Assembly: GCF_001644605.1 (NCBI RefSeq)
Contig: NZ_CP011388.1
Location: 2,694,501 to 2,758,500, forward strand
Reading direction: 5' to 3'
DNA length: 64,000 nucleotides
From: Paenibacillus swuensis
GTDB lineage: Bacteria > Bacillota > Bacilli > Paenibacillales > DY6
Numbering within the stretch: position 1 is the first letter of the stretch; each line of letters opens with the position of its first letter. Both the position numbers and the translations under genes were made by a program. Shown piece by piece: positions 15,874 through 23,216 of this stretch. The notes under the pieces were generated by a model. The model did no database searches. It worked only from the letters and a program-made list of their open reading frames with translations, and was not told the origin of the DNA.

Positions 15874-16683
15874 ATGGCGCAAGGAAACAAACCGAACATG
15901 GGGATCCTTCATAGGCAAGAGGGTGAACGAAATTTCCGGCTTATGCGATATACTCCCTCCGAAGAGGTCGGACGCTTTGTGATGCATTATTGGACCGTTA
16001 GCTGGAATTTAGAAGGGCAACCTCCTTATGAACAACATGTCGTGCCCAATCCATGTGTCAACTTGGTGGTGGAGCGCGGGAGAACAGCGGTGTATGGGCC
16101 GGGTAAAGAGAAGTTTGCCTATCATCTTGCCGGTCAAGGCCGAGTGTTCGGGGTGAAGTTTAAACCCGGCGGGTTCTACCCTTTCACGCGTAAATCAGTC
16201 AGTGGTCTATCGGATGAGCCCCAGTCTGTGAAGGAAGTACTCGGGATTGATGCCATAGATTTAGAACAAATTATTCTTAACGATCCGAGTGAAGAGAGCA
16301 TGGTACGGAAAATGGAAAATCTGTTGATCCACAAGCTTCCGCCTTGGGACGAAACCGTGGAACACATCACCAACATCGTGGAAATAGTGGCCCGGAGCCG
16401 TGAAGTTACGAGAGTGGATACGCTGTGTGAAACAGTCCATATGAACGTGAGAACGTTGCAACGCCTCTTCGAGCAGTACGTCGGGGTTAGCCCGAAGTGG
16501 GTTATTCAACTTTATCGATTGCAAAATGCGGCAGAACAGCTAGAACGCGATGTGCTTATAGACTGGATCTCTGTTGCTGCGGATCTGGGATATTATGATC
16601 AGTCCCATTTCATTAAAGATTTCAGAACGGTAATCGGGCAAACGCCAGAGGAATATATGAGAGCGATAAATGTAAGTAAATAA
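15874..16683 (+). CDS. AraC-family transcriptional regulator
   Basis: This encodes 269 residues. The N-terminal part (about residues 20-110) resembles the DUF6597 sensing domain ('PSEEVGRFVMHYWTVSW', 'NPCVNLVVE'). The C-terminal 100 residues hold the double helix-turn-helix: 'VHMNVRTLQRLFEQYVG' and 'AADLGYYDQSHFIKDFR'. A target could be the divergent SRPBCC gene. Start choice is uncertain: ATG 15874 lies 12 bases from GAGGAG, and ATG 15898 after AAGGAAACAAACC is also possible. Confidence 0.85.
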   Translation: MAQGNKPNMGILHRQEGERNFRLMRYTPSEEVGRFVMHYWTVSWNLEGQPPYEQHVVPNPCVNLVVERGRTAVYGPGKEKFAYHLAGQGRVFGVKFKPGGFYPFTRKSVSGLSDEPQSVKEVLGIDAIDLEQIILNDPSEESMVRKMENLLIHKLPPWDETVEHITNIVEIVARSREVTRVDTLCETVHMNVRTLQRLFEQYVGVSPKWVIQLYRLQNAAEQLERDVLIDWISVAADLGYYDQSHFIKDFRTVIGQTPEEYMRAINVSK

Positions 16684-16851
16684 TAAACCCGTTAATGTTT
16701 CGACATTTTCTTACAAAAACAACGCATTATGACTTACAAATTATTACAAATTTTTCATCGGATTTATTGTACGATATGACTAAAGAGATACATACAAAGA
16801 ACTACTTCGTGGAACTTTCTACATCATTTTGTCAAAAAACGGAGGGTTAAC

Positions 16852-17484
16852 ATGATAAAGGTTGTAGTCATTGATTCATATCCTTTAGTCAGACGGGGAC
16901 TCATTGCAGTGTTATCGACGGAATCCGATATTGTATTGGCCGGTGAGGGAGAGACGGAAGAAGAAGCGTACAACTTGTTAGAGACCGCGAAGCCGGATAT
17001 TTGTATCATGAACAACAAGCTTAATGATCGATGCGGATTACAGTTGATTAAAGAGTTCAAGGAACGCGGTATAACAACCAAGTTTATTTATCTGACATCC
17101 ATGATGACAAGCGATCAACTGAGCGCGGCGGAACTGATTATGGTCGATGGATATGTGATGAAGGAAGCTTTACCGGAAGAGCTGTTATATGCGATTCGCT
17201 TGCTTCAGCGGGGGCGAAGATATTACGATCCGAGCCTGATGGAGATCAAGGTGAGAAAAGATATATATCCGTTCGAAGAGTTGACATTCAAGGAGAAGGA
17301 AGTGCTAGGCCTGCTGGGACTTGGTCTGAATAATAAGGAAATCGCGGTGAGACTGTTCGTCTCGGAATATACGGTCAAGAAGCACGTTAGCCAAGTATTG
17401 GCGAAGTTAAGATTGCCGGATCGTACACAAGCCGCCTTATATGCCAATTCCAAAGGCATCGTCAGATACGGAAGAATTTCATAG
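16852..17484 (+). CDS. LuxR/NarL-type regulator with a degenerate receiver domain
   Basis: This encodes 210 residues: a receiver-like domain (1-120) and a LuxR helix-turn-helix (about 140-205, 'LTFKEKEVLGLLGLGLNNKE' and 'YTVKKHVSQVLAKL'). The phosphorylation site is changed: 'PDICIMNNKLND' carries Asn54 where NarL-type proteins have Asp, and the acidic pocket at residues 8-9 is Asp-Ser, not Asp-Asp. The Thr and Lys of the switch (YLTS, VMKE) remain. It is therefore probably controlled by something other than phosphorylation. No histidine kinase is adjacent. It stands just upstream of the matrix-protein cluster on the same strand but is separated from it by a terminator. Confidence 0.85.
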   Translation: MIKVVVIDSYPLVRRGLIAVLSTESDIVLAGEGETEEEAYNLLETAKPDICIMNNKLNDRCGLQLIKEFKERGITTKFIYLTSMMTSDQLSAAELIMVDGYVMKEALPEELLYAIRLLQRGRRYYDPSLMEIKVRKDIYPFEELTFKEKEVLGLLGLGLNNKEIAVRLFVSEYTVKKHVSQVLAKLRLPDRTQAALYANSKGIVRYGRIS

Positions 17485-17502
17485 CATTACGAGTAGAGAG
17501 GA

Positions 17503-17545
17503 AACTGTCCGAGCGTCTTGATGACGAGCGGGCAGTTTTTTTGTT
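17503..17545 (+). terminator. Terminator after the LuxR-type regulator
   Basis: AACTGTCCG...GCGTC pairs with GAC...GCGGGCAGTT (two mismatches in the middle) and is followed by TTTTTTTTGTTG, a clear intrinsic terminator separating the regulator from the matrix cluster. Confidence 0.85.
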
Positions 17546-17722
17546 GTTTGAGGGGAGTTTGTATGGTACTAAAGTATACCCCAAGGTAGTCTATTGGCTA
17601 CCCTTAAAGCTGCTACACGGAAAGTATATGACTCTTAAGTTCCAGAATAAGCGCGCGGTTTTAACACAAAAAGTAGCCACGAGAGGGACGCGAGTCTGAG
17701 TCGCAGTCGGTAGAATGAAACC

Positions 17723-18760
17723 ATGAACACAAGGGAACACACGACCGAGAGTCGGATGCTCAGGGGGTACACGATTTTGAGAAAGTCGAGATGTTCACGT
17801 CACCAAAGGAACCATCATCGAATGATCCGGTCGATGACCTGTTTAACCATCGCAGCCGTAACGCTGAGTCCGTTGCCGCCGTCGACCTATGCGCTGCTAA
17901 CATCCTCCGTGGAAGTGACAGGCAATCATTTCTCTTCCGCTTTCGTTTTCCCCCAGACGGTTAACGATCTCGCAGTAGCTTCCGAATTGTTCAGGGCGGA
18001 TGCGGAGGCAAGGATCGGGCAAGCTACCGAGCTTTACGATCAATTGCTGCGAGCGGAGAGTTTAGAAGCCGGCGAGAACATATGGACGGAACTCAGCGAA
18101 TTGTTAATGAAGGTAATCGAATCCGTTGCATCGACACGCGCAGACTTGCTTCTGCTCTCTGAGTATCATAATCAGGCCCAGGGGGAATTGAGTTCAGCGA
18201 AGTCGGATTATGAGGAACTTGTGAACCAGATCGGTGAGGAAGCTGATCTCTACGAGACTTCAGCGTTAACAAGCTTAGAGACGAAGATGCACTCAGCGGA
18301 GCGGGTTGCGGCATATGTAATGAGCGCCTATGAACGCGGGGAAATCAGTACAGGAAGTATAAATGAATCTGTGAACCATGCGGAACATCTGATGATACAA
18401 GCTGAACAACAGTTGGAAGAGCTTCGGGCCAACGAGGAAAAGCAAGCCGTCACTAAAGTAGATGGGGAGCAAGAAGTTGAAGAGAAGCACAAGGATGTTG
18501 CCTCTGGTCAAGTACCTGATGCAGATGCAAATAATGACGAGCAAGCTGCTCAACCTCAGGGTGAATCGCCGGAACAGCCGTCTGATGAAAACCCGGCACA
18601 ACATCCGGAAGAAAAACCGGTACAGCCGTCTGGTGAAACACAGGTACCGCCCACAGGTGAACTACCGGTACAGCAGCCGGATGAAAAACCGCCGGAGGCA
18701 GCAGGACAACCTACTCAGGAACTTACTGAAAGTATGGAAAGTATGAAGGGAGCGGAATAA
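17723..18760 (+). CDS. TapA-like matrix protein with SipW-type signal peptide
   Basis: This encodes up to 345 residues. After a basic N-terminus comes a hydrophobic segment ending in 'STYALLTSSVEVTGNHFSS', the YALxxS pattern seen in proteins cut by SipW. A helical middle (about 85-240) follows, and the last 90 residues are Pro/Glu/Gln-rich with repeats such as 'PVQPSGET' and 'PVQQPDEK', typical of wall-spanning or surface segments. Position directly before sipW and two TasA-type genes matches TapA (YqxM), which anchors and assembles TasA fibres. Sequence similarity to TapA itself is not obvious, so the assignment rests on signal type and context. The start is uncertain; ATG 17822 is an alternative. 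Confidence 0.6.
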   Translation: MNTREHTTESRMLRGYTILRKSRCSRHQRNHHRMIRSMTCLTIAAVTLSPLPPSTYALLTSSVEVTGNHFSSAFVFPQTVNDLAVASELFRADAEARIGQATELYDQLLRAESLEAGENIWTELSELLMKVIESVASTRADLLLLSEYHNQAQGELSSAKSDYEELVNQIGEEADLYETSALTSLETKMHSAERVAAYVMSAYERGEISTGSINESVNHAEHLMIQAEQQLEELRANEEKQAVTKVDGEQEVEEKHKDVASGQVPDADANNDEQAAQPQGESPEQPSDENPAQHPEEKPVQPSGETQVPPTGELPVQQPDEKPPEAAGQPTQELTESMESMKGAE

Positions 18761-18761
18761 C

Positions 18762-19379
18762 ATGTCCGAGCTCGTACGGCATAGGAAAGAAAAGCCCGGT
18801 GTTTGGCGAAGGATTGCTAAAGTATTCAGCAATCTGATCACGATCCTCTTAGTGCTGCTGTTCACAGTTGTCATCGTATTCTCAGTTTCTTCCCGTATTT
18901 CCGGGGGAGCGCCTCAGTTGTTGGGATATGAAATCATGACCGTGCTGTCCGGTTCGATGGAACCCGGTATTCAAACAGGATCTGTCATTGCCTTGAAACC
19001 GGTGGAGAATGCGGAGGGTTTTAAATCAGGGGATGTCATTACTTTTAGATCACCGGAAGATCAGAACATCATCATTACCCATCGAATTCAGGAGGTACAG
19101 TCTGTCAACGGGGCGGTTCAATACATCACAAAGGGCGATAACAACGATGCCCAAGATGCGCAGCCGATCCCTTCTGACCATATTATTGCATCCTATGTGA
19201 ATTTCACCATTCCATGGCTGGGATATCTCTTCACGTTTATTAAATCCACCGCGGGTGTGGTGCTTCTGATGATTGTCCCGGGAGCGTTGCTGATTCTTTG
19301 GCAGATGGCGAACCTGTACCGAACGATTTCCAGAATGGAAGATACCAAAGAGGCCGTTCCGGCCGTAGAAACCAAGTAA
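18762..19379 (+). CDS. sipW: Signal peptidase I SipW (ER type)
   Basis: This encodes 205 residues. A membrane segment (about 22-45) is followed by the catalytic Ser motif 'VLSGSMEPGI' and by 'ITHRI', where His replaces the Lys of bacterial signal peptidases; this Ser-His pair marks the ER/archaeal-type enzymes such as B. subtilis SipW. A second membrane segment is near residue 155-180. It cleaves the special signals of TasA-type proteins. It begins one base after the TapA-like stop and precedes two substrates with matching signals. Confidence 0.92.
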   Translation: MSELVRHRKEKPGVWRRIAKVFSNLITILLVLLFTVVIVFSVSSRISGGAPQLLGYEIMTVLSGSMEPGIQTGSVIALKPVENAEGFKSGDVITFRSPEDQNIIITHRIQEVQSVNGAVQYITKGDNNDAQDAQPIPSDHIIASYVNFTIPWLGYLFTFIKSTAGVVLLMIVPGALLILWQMANLYRTISRMEDTKEAVPAVETK

Positions 19380-19397
19380 TGTGTTTACCGATCTTCG

Positions 19398-19423
19398 TGG
19401 CTGGCAGTGCGACCTGTCAGCCA
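19398..19423 (+). promoter_or_regulatory. Hairpin between sipW and the first tasA-type gene
   Basis: TGGCTGGCAG and CTGTCAGCCA form a 10-bp stem (one wobble pair) with a 6-base loop. No T-run follows. It may stabilise or process the downstream tasA message, which needs far higher expression than sipW. Confidence 0.5.
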
Positions 19424-19477
19424 TGAAGATTCAATATAAGATCCCTGTAAGGGACAAAATTCGAGGAGGAAATGAAC

Positions 19478-19975
19478 ATGAGTTTGAAAAAACAATTAGG
19501 TTTGGCTATGGTTACAACAGCATTGGGCGCAACACTGGTAGCAGGCGGATCTTTCGCACTGTTCACGAGCTCGGCTCAGAATACAGGCAACACGTTTGCA
19601 TCCGGTACCGTCAAAGTGAGCTTGGACAAGCCTGAGGGTACGAAGTATTTTGACATTTCCAATATCGCACCGGGCGACAACGGGTCTACTCAACTTACCG
19701 TAACGAACGGCGGTTCCCTGGAATTGCGTTATGATCTGGCTCAGAACCTCACCGGCGATCTTGCATGGGGTACGGACGGAGTAAAGATTACGATTAAAGA
19801 CAGCGCGGGCAATGTGATTGTTCCGGGCGACAACAACCGTGTGCTGGCACCTGCTGCAAGTGAAGTGCTGACTGTGAAGTGGGAGCTTCCGCTGGCCGCT
19901 GACGACAGATATCAGAACAAGACTGCACAACTGGGTCTGACCGTGAATGCCGAACAAACTAAAAACAACCAATAA
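19478..19975 (+). CDS. TasA/camelysin-family matrix fibre protein
   Basis: This encodes 165 residues. The signal peptide ends in 'GGSFALFTSSAQNTGNTFAS', the hallmark SipW-type pattern shared with TasA and CalY. The mature part has the jelly-roll-like beta pattern 'FDISNIAPGDNGSTQLTVTN' and 'LELRYDLAQNL' typical of Peptidase_M73/camelysin proteins, which polymerise into biofilm fibres. GAGGAGG is 8 bases before ATG 19478 (an ATG at 19472 is too close). It is shorter than B. subtilis TasA (261 residues) and nearer to CalY in size. Confidence 0.85.
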   Translation: MSLKKQLGLAMVTTALGATLVAGGSFALFTSSAQNTGNTFASGTVKVSLDKPEGTKYFDISNIAPGDNGSTQLTVTNGGSLELRYDLAQNLTGDLAWGTDGVKITIKDSAGNVIVPGDNNRVLAPAASEVLTVKWELPLAADDRYQNKTAQLGLTVNAEQTKNNQ

Positions 19976-20034
19976 ACTACTAAAAACATAGAGGGCGGCT
20001 ATAAGTCGTCCTCTTCTCTTGGGGGGATATCCGA

Positions 20035-20856
20035 ATGAACAGAAAGAAGATGGCTTTGCTGGCAATGACAGGCGTAATGGCGGGTTCGCTTGCCATAGGC
20101 GGTGCAACTTATGCCTTATTTAAAAGTACGGCGACCAACACTATGAACACCTTTGCTTCAGGAACGCTGAAGATGAGCGCGAGCCGCCAGGACGTGCCGA
20201 TGACGGGACCGATGTTTTACACCAATGATAATGTAGCGGCGGGCATGATGGGAACAGGGTTTTGGGCCCCGGGAGACACGCACACCAGAGCATTGTTTAT
20301 TGATAACAATGGGACACTGGATGGCAAGTTAAAGTCTTTAAAAGCAGTGCCTGAGGGTAATGTGAGTGATGCAATGGAGTTTGCGAAGCAAGCCACAGTC
20401 ACGATCGCAGTGTTTGAAGCCCCGGAGAATACTGAGTATGGTACGGAAGTATTGCAATACCTTAACAAACAGCAGAACGATCTGTTCAAGGAAAGACAGA
20501 CGATCTGGTGGAACGCGATTAAAGCTCGATGGACCGGACTGACAATTGAGCAGCAAAAAGCCGCTTACTACGATTTCTTGGCTGAAATCAGAACCGTGTT
20601 GCTGGATACTATTTTTGAATATAAAACTACGCCATTCGCTGTAAAACAAGTGTTCACGGGTTCGTTGGAAGAGTTGTACAACAGCAACAACGGCGTTTCA
20701 TCGGCACTGGCGCTCAAATTGGGTGCAGGCAAGACCATGTTTATGGGCTACACCGTCCATTTCATGAACTTGGCGCCGGAAGTCAATAATCTTGTACAGG
20801 GCAAAGAAGTGAAATTTACATTTCAATCCGATTTTGTACAGTCTAAAAATAACTAG
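20035..20856 (+). CDS. Second TasA-family protein, longer form
   Basis: This encodes 273 residues. 'GGATYALFKSTATNTMNTFA' is again a SipW-type signal. The segment 'FWAPGDTHTRALFIDNNGTL' corresponds to the conserved TasA strand pair, and 'GYTVHFMNLAPEVNN' lies near the C-terminus. An insertion (about residues 120-215) rich in Lys, Trp and Tyr separates these strands, as in TasA. With the shorter paralogue upstream it probably forms or nucleates matrix fibres. GGGGGGATATCC precedes the ATG, and a terminator follows, closing the cluster. Confidence 0.85.
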   Translation: MNRKKMALLAMTGVMAGSLAIGGATYALFKSTATNTMNTFASGTLKMSASRQDVPMTGPMFYTNDNVAAGMMGTGFWAPGDTHTRALFIDNNGTLDGKLKSLKAVPEGNVSDAMEFAKQATVTIAVFEAPENTEYGTEVLQYLNKQQNDLFKERQTIWWNAIKARWTGLTIEQQKAAYYDFLAEIRTVLLDTIFEYKTTPFAVKQVFTGSLEELYNSNNGVSSALALKLGAGKTMFMGYTVHFMNLAPEVNNLVQGKEVKFTFQSDFVQSKNN

Positions 20857-20865
20857 TATGTTAAT

Positions 20866-20909
20866 ACAGGCCTCGGCCCCACAAACCATGTGGGATCGGG
20901 GTCTGTTTC
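20866..20909 (+). terminator. Terminator closing the matrix cluster
   Basis: ACAGGCCTCGGCCCCACA pairs with TGTGGGATCGGGGTCTGT (several wobble pairs) around an AACCA loop and is followed by TTCATG. GC-rich stem, short T-run. Confidence 0.65.
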
Positions 20910-20951
20910 ATGCTGAAACGGGTATGGGTGGAGCCCCCCACAAACTAACAC

Positions 20952-21000
20952 TTGACCCCCGAACCTTTTCCTTATATCATGAACATGATAATCATTCTCA
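20952..21000 (+). promoter_or_regulatory. Promoter and Fur box of the efe operon
   Basis: TTGACC (20952-20957) and TATCAT (20975-20980) are spaced 17 bases. TGATAATCATTCTCA at 20986-21000 matches the Fur 7-1-7 consensus (TGATAAT-N-ATTATCA) at all positions but one and lies at the transcription start. Iron-replete Fur would block this promoter. The operon encodes iron uptake, which fits. Confidence 0.8.
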
Positions 21001-21021
21001 ACTATTGAAGGAGAGATCTAC

Positions 21022-21906
21022 TTGTTTAATCCACGATTGAAACTGACGGCTATCATCCTTACCCTTGCTATATTTCTTGCGGCATGCGGAACGAACGAAA
21101 ATGCGTCTGTGAACCAGACTACAGATAATGAAACCAACACCGCAACGCAAGAGCAGACAACGAACAGTTCCGCGAATAACGCGAACTTTCAAGCAGCTGT
21201 GGACACGTACCACCAATTCGTCATTGACCAAACGGATCAATTTGTCAAAGATACGCAAGCTTTTACAGATGCAGTAAAAGCCGGCGACATGGAAAAAGCC
21301 AAAGCGCTTTACGCGCCGTCCCGCATGTATTTTGAGCGGATTGAGCCTATAGCGGAATCGTTGGGTGATTTTGACCCTTGGATCGATGCTCGTGAAGGAG
21401 ATGTGCCTGCGGCGGAATGGAAAGGGTTCCATCGTCTGGAGAAGGCGCTGTGGCAGGATAAATCGGTAGCCGGAATGGAGCCGGTGGCCGATGCCCTCTT
21501 GCAGGATGTGAAACAGCTTCGCGTAAAAGTTGAGAATGTTGAAATTGATACGGCCATGCTTGTGACCGGCGCGGTGGAGTTACTAAACGAAGTGTCTTCC
21601 AGCAAAGTGACCGGGGAAGAAGAGCGGTACTCGCATACGGATTTGTATGATTTTGCGGCGAATGTGGAAGGCTCTCATGAGATTTTTAAAGTGTTGCAAC
21701 CTACTGTGGAAGCCAAGAACCCGGAGCTTTCGGCGGAGGTTACGAAACGGTTTGAAGAATTGGAGGCGACCTTGGCTCCATATCGCAAAGGGGAAGGATT
21801 CGTGCTGTATACGGAACTGAAACCGGAACAAGTGAAGAAGCTGAGCCAAGCGATTGACGCTTTAGCTGAACCTCTGTCACAAATCGGTACTGTAGTGGAG
21901 GGATAA
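21022..21906 (+). CDS. efeO: Iron uptake protein EfeO/EfeM (lipoprotein, M75 domain)
   Basis: This encodes 294 residues starting at TTG, preceded by AAGGAG with 9 bases spacing. The lipobox LAAC ends the signal peptide, so the protein is anchored outside the membrane. A Thr/Asn/Gln-rich linker precedes the imelysin-like M75 domain (about residues 60-290) with the HxxE-type motif 'GFHRLEKALW' that binds iron. It lacks the N-terminal cupredoxin domain of E. coli EfeO and so is of the EfeM form. It delivers ferrous/ferric iron to the EfeB-EfeU machinery encoded next. Confidence 0.9.
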   Translation: MFNPRLKLTAIILTLAIFLAACGTNENASVNQTTDNETNTATQEQTTNSSANNANFQAAVDTYHQFVIDQTDQFVKDTQAFTDAVKAGDMEKAKALYAPSRMYFERIEPIAESLGDFDPWIDAREGDVPAAEWKGFHRLEKALWQDKSVAGMEPVADALLQDVKQLRVKVENVEIDTAMLVTGAVELLNEVSSSKVTGEEERYSHTDLYDFAANVEGSHEIFKVLQPTVEAKNPELSAEVTKRFEELEATLAPYRKGEGFVLYTELKPEQVKKLSQAIDALAEPLSQIGTVVEG

Positions 21907-21911
21907 GATCC

Positions 21912-23198
21912 GTGACACGCGAAGAAACGCAACATAATGACCAGATTAAAGGGAAGTCGACGCTTTCCAGACGTGATCTTCTGAAAACGGGAGCTGTCGG
22001 AGGTCTAGGATTACTTCTTGGTGCTGGCGGCATCAAGGGCTTGGGGATGCTCGGTGAGAGCAAGCAAACCGCTTCGGCGGCGGGGGATTCAGACGCCGTC
22101 ATCCCTTTCCACGGCGCGCACCAAGCCGGGATTGTCACGCCCATGCAGGATTTTGTCTGCATGGGTGCCTTTAATTTAACGATTACCGACATTGCGGAGG
22201 TTCGTAAGCTCCTGAAAGCATGGACGGTGGCCTCCGCCAGGCTGGCCAATGGGGAAAGCGTGGGCGAAGAGAGCGACAACGCGCTTGTCCCGCCTGCGGA
22301 TACCGGCGAAGTGATGGGCCTGCAAGCGATGCGTACCACGTTAACGTTCGGAGTCGGCCCTTCCTTCTTCGACAGCCGGTTCGGTCTCGCTGACAAGCGT
22401 CCTTCCAAGCTCGTCGACATCCCTGCTTTCAAAGGCGATGAGCTCGTGGACGAATGGTCCCGCGGCGATCTTATCGTTCAGGTGTGCGCGAATGATCCGC
22501 AAGTCGCGTTTCACGCTTTACGCAACCTGGCCCGAATCGCGAGGGGCAAAGCCGTTCTGCGATGGCTGCAGCAAGGCTTTCAGCGCACCGGCGCGGCCGA
22601 TGCAAGCGGGTCCACACCGCGGAACTTGCTTGGCTTCAAGGACGGTACGGTGAACACGAACGTCGAAGACAAGCAAGCGGTGAAGGACATCGTCTGGGCC
22701 GAAGCGGGCGACGGCGCCTCCTGGATGGACGGAGGCAGCTACATGATTATGCGCCGCATCCGGATGCGCATTGAGGTCTGGGACCGCACCTCGCTCGGTG
22801 AGCAGGAGGCGACCTTCGGACGTCATCGTCAGTCAGGCGCGCCGTTAGGCGCGGCCAAGGAACATGACCTTGCCGACTACGCGAAGCAGGGCAAGAACGG
22901 CAAGCCGATGATCGGCGCCGATTCGCATATGGCTGTGGCCAGCATGGGCGGCAAAGTGAAAATTCACCGCCGCGGCTACTCTTACTCCAACGGCATTGAC
23001 ATCAAGACCGGCCAACTGGACGCGGGGCTGCTGTTCATCTGCTACAACCGCGATCCGTCGAGCCAATATATCCCGATGCAAGCGAAGATGTCGGAGGTTG
23101 ACCGGTTGAACGAATATATCGAGCATGTGGGTAGCGGAATTTATGCTATGCTGCCAGGAGTGAACAAGGGCGGCTACATCGGAGATACTTTACTATAA
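21912..23198 (+). CDS. efeB: Deferrochelatase/peroxidase EfeB (DyP-type, Tat-exported)
   Basis: This encodes 428 residues from a GTG start with GGAGGGAT upstream. The twin-arginine signal is 'LSRRDLLKTG', so the folded heme protein is exported by Tat. The DyP-type heme peroxidase signature GFKDGT is near residue 237, and the distal region includes 'MDGGSYMIMRRIRMRI'. In the EfeUOB system it oxidises ferrous iron or removes iron from heme outside the membrane. It is 5 bases after efeO. Confidence 0.92.
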   Translation: MTREETQHNDQIKGKSTLSRRDLLKTGAVGGLGLLLGAGGIKGLGMLGESKQTASAAGDSDAVIPFHGAHQAGIVTPMQDFVCMGAFNLTITDIAEVRKLLKAWTVASARLANGESVGEESDNALVPPADTGEVMGLQAMRTTLTFGVGPSFFDSRFGLADKRPSKLVDIPAFKGDELVDEWSRGDLIVQVCANDPQVAFHALRNLARIARGKAVLRWLQQGFQRTGAADASGSTPRNLLGFKDGTVNTNVEDKQAVKDIVWAEAGDGASWMDGGSYMIMRRIRMRIEVWDRTSLGEQEATFGRHRQSGAPLGAAKEHDLADYAKQGKNGKPMIGADSHMAVASMGGKVKIHRRGYSYSNGIDIKTGQLDAGLLFICYNRDPSSQYIPMQAKMSEVDRLNEYIEHVGSGIYAMLPGVNKGGYIGDTLL

Positions 23199-23216
23199 AA
23201 GCTGGAGTGGAAACTT

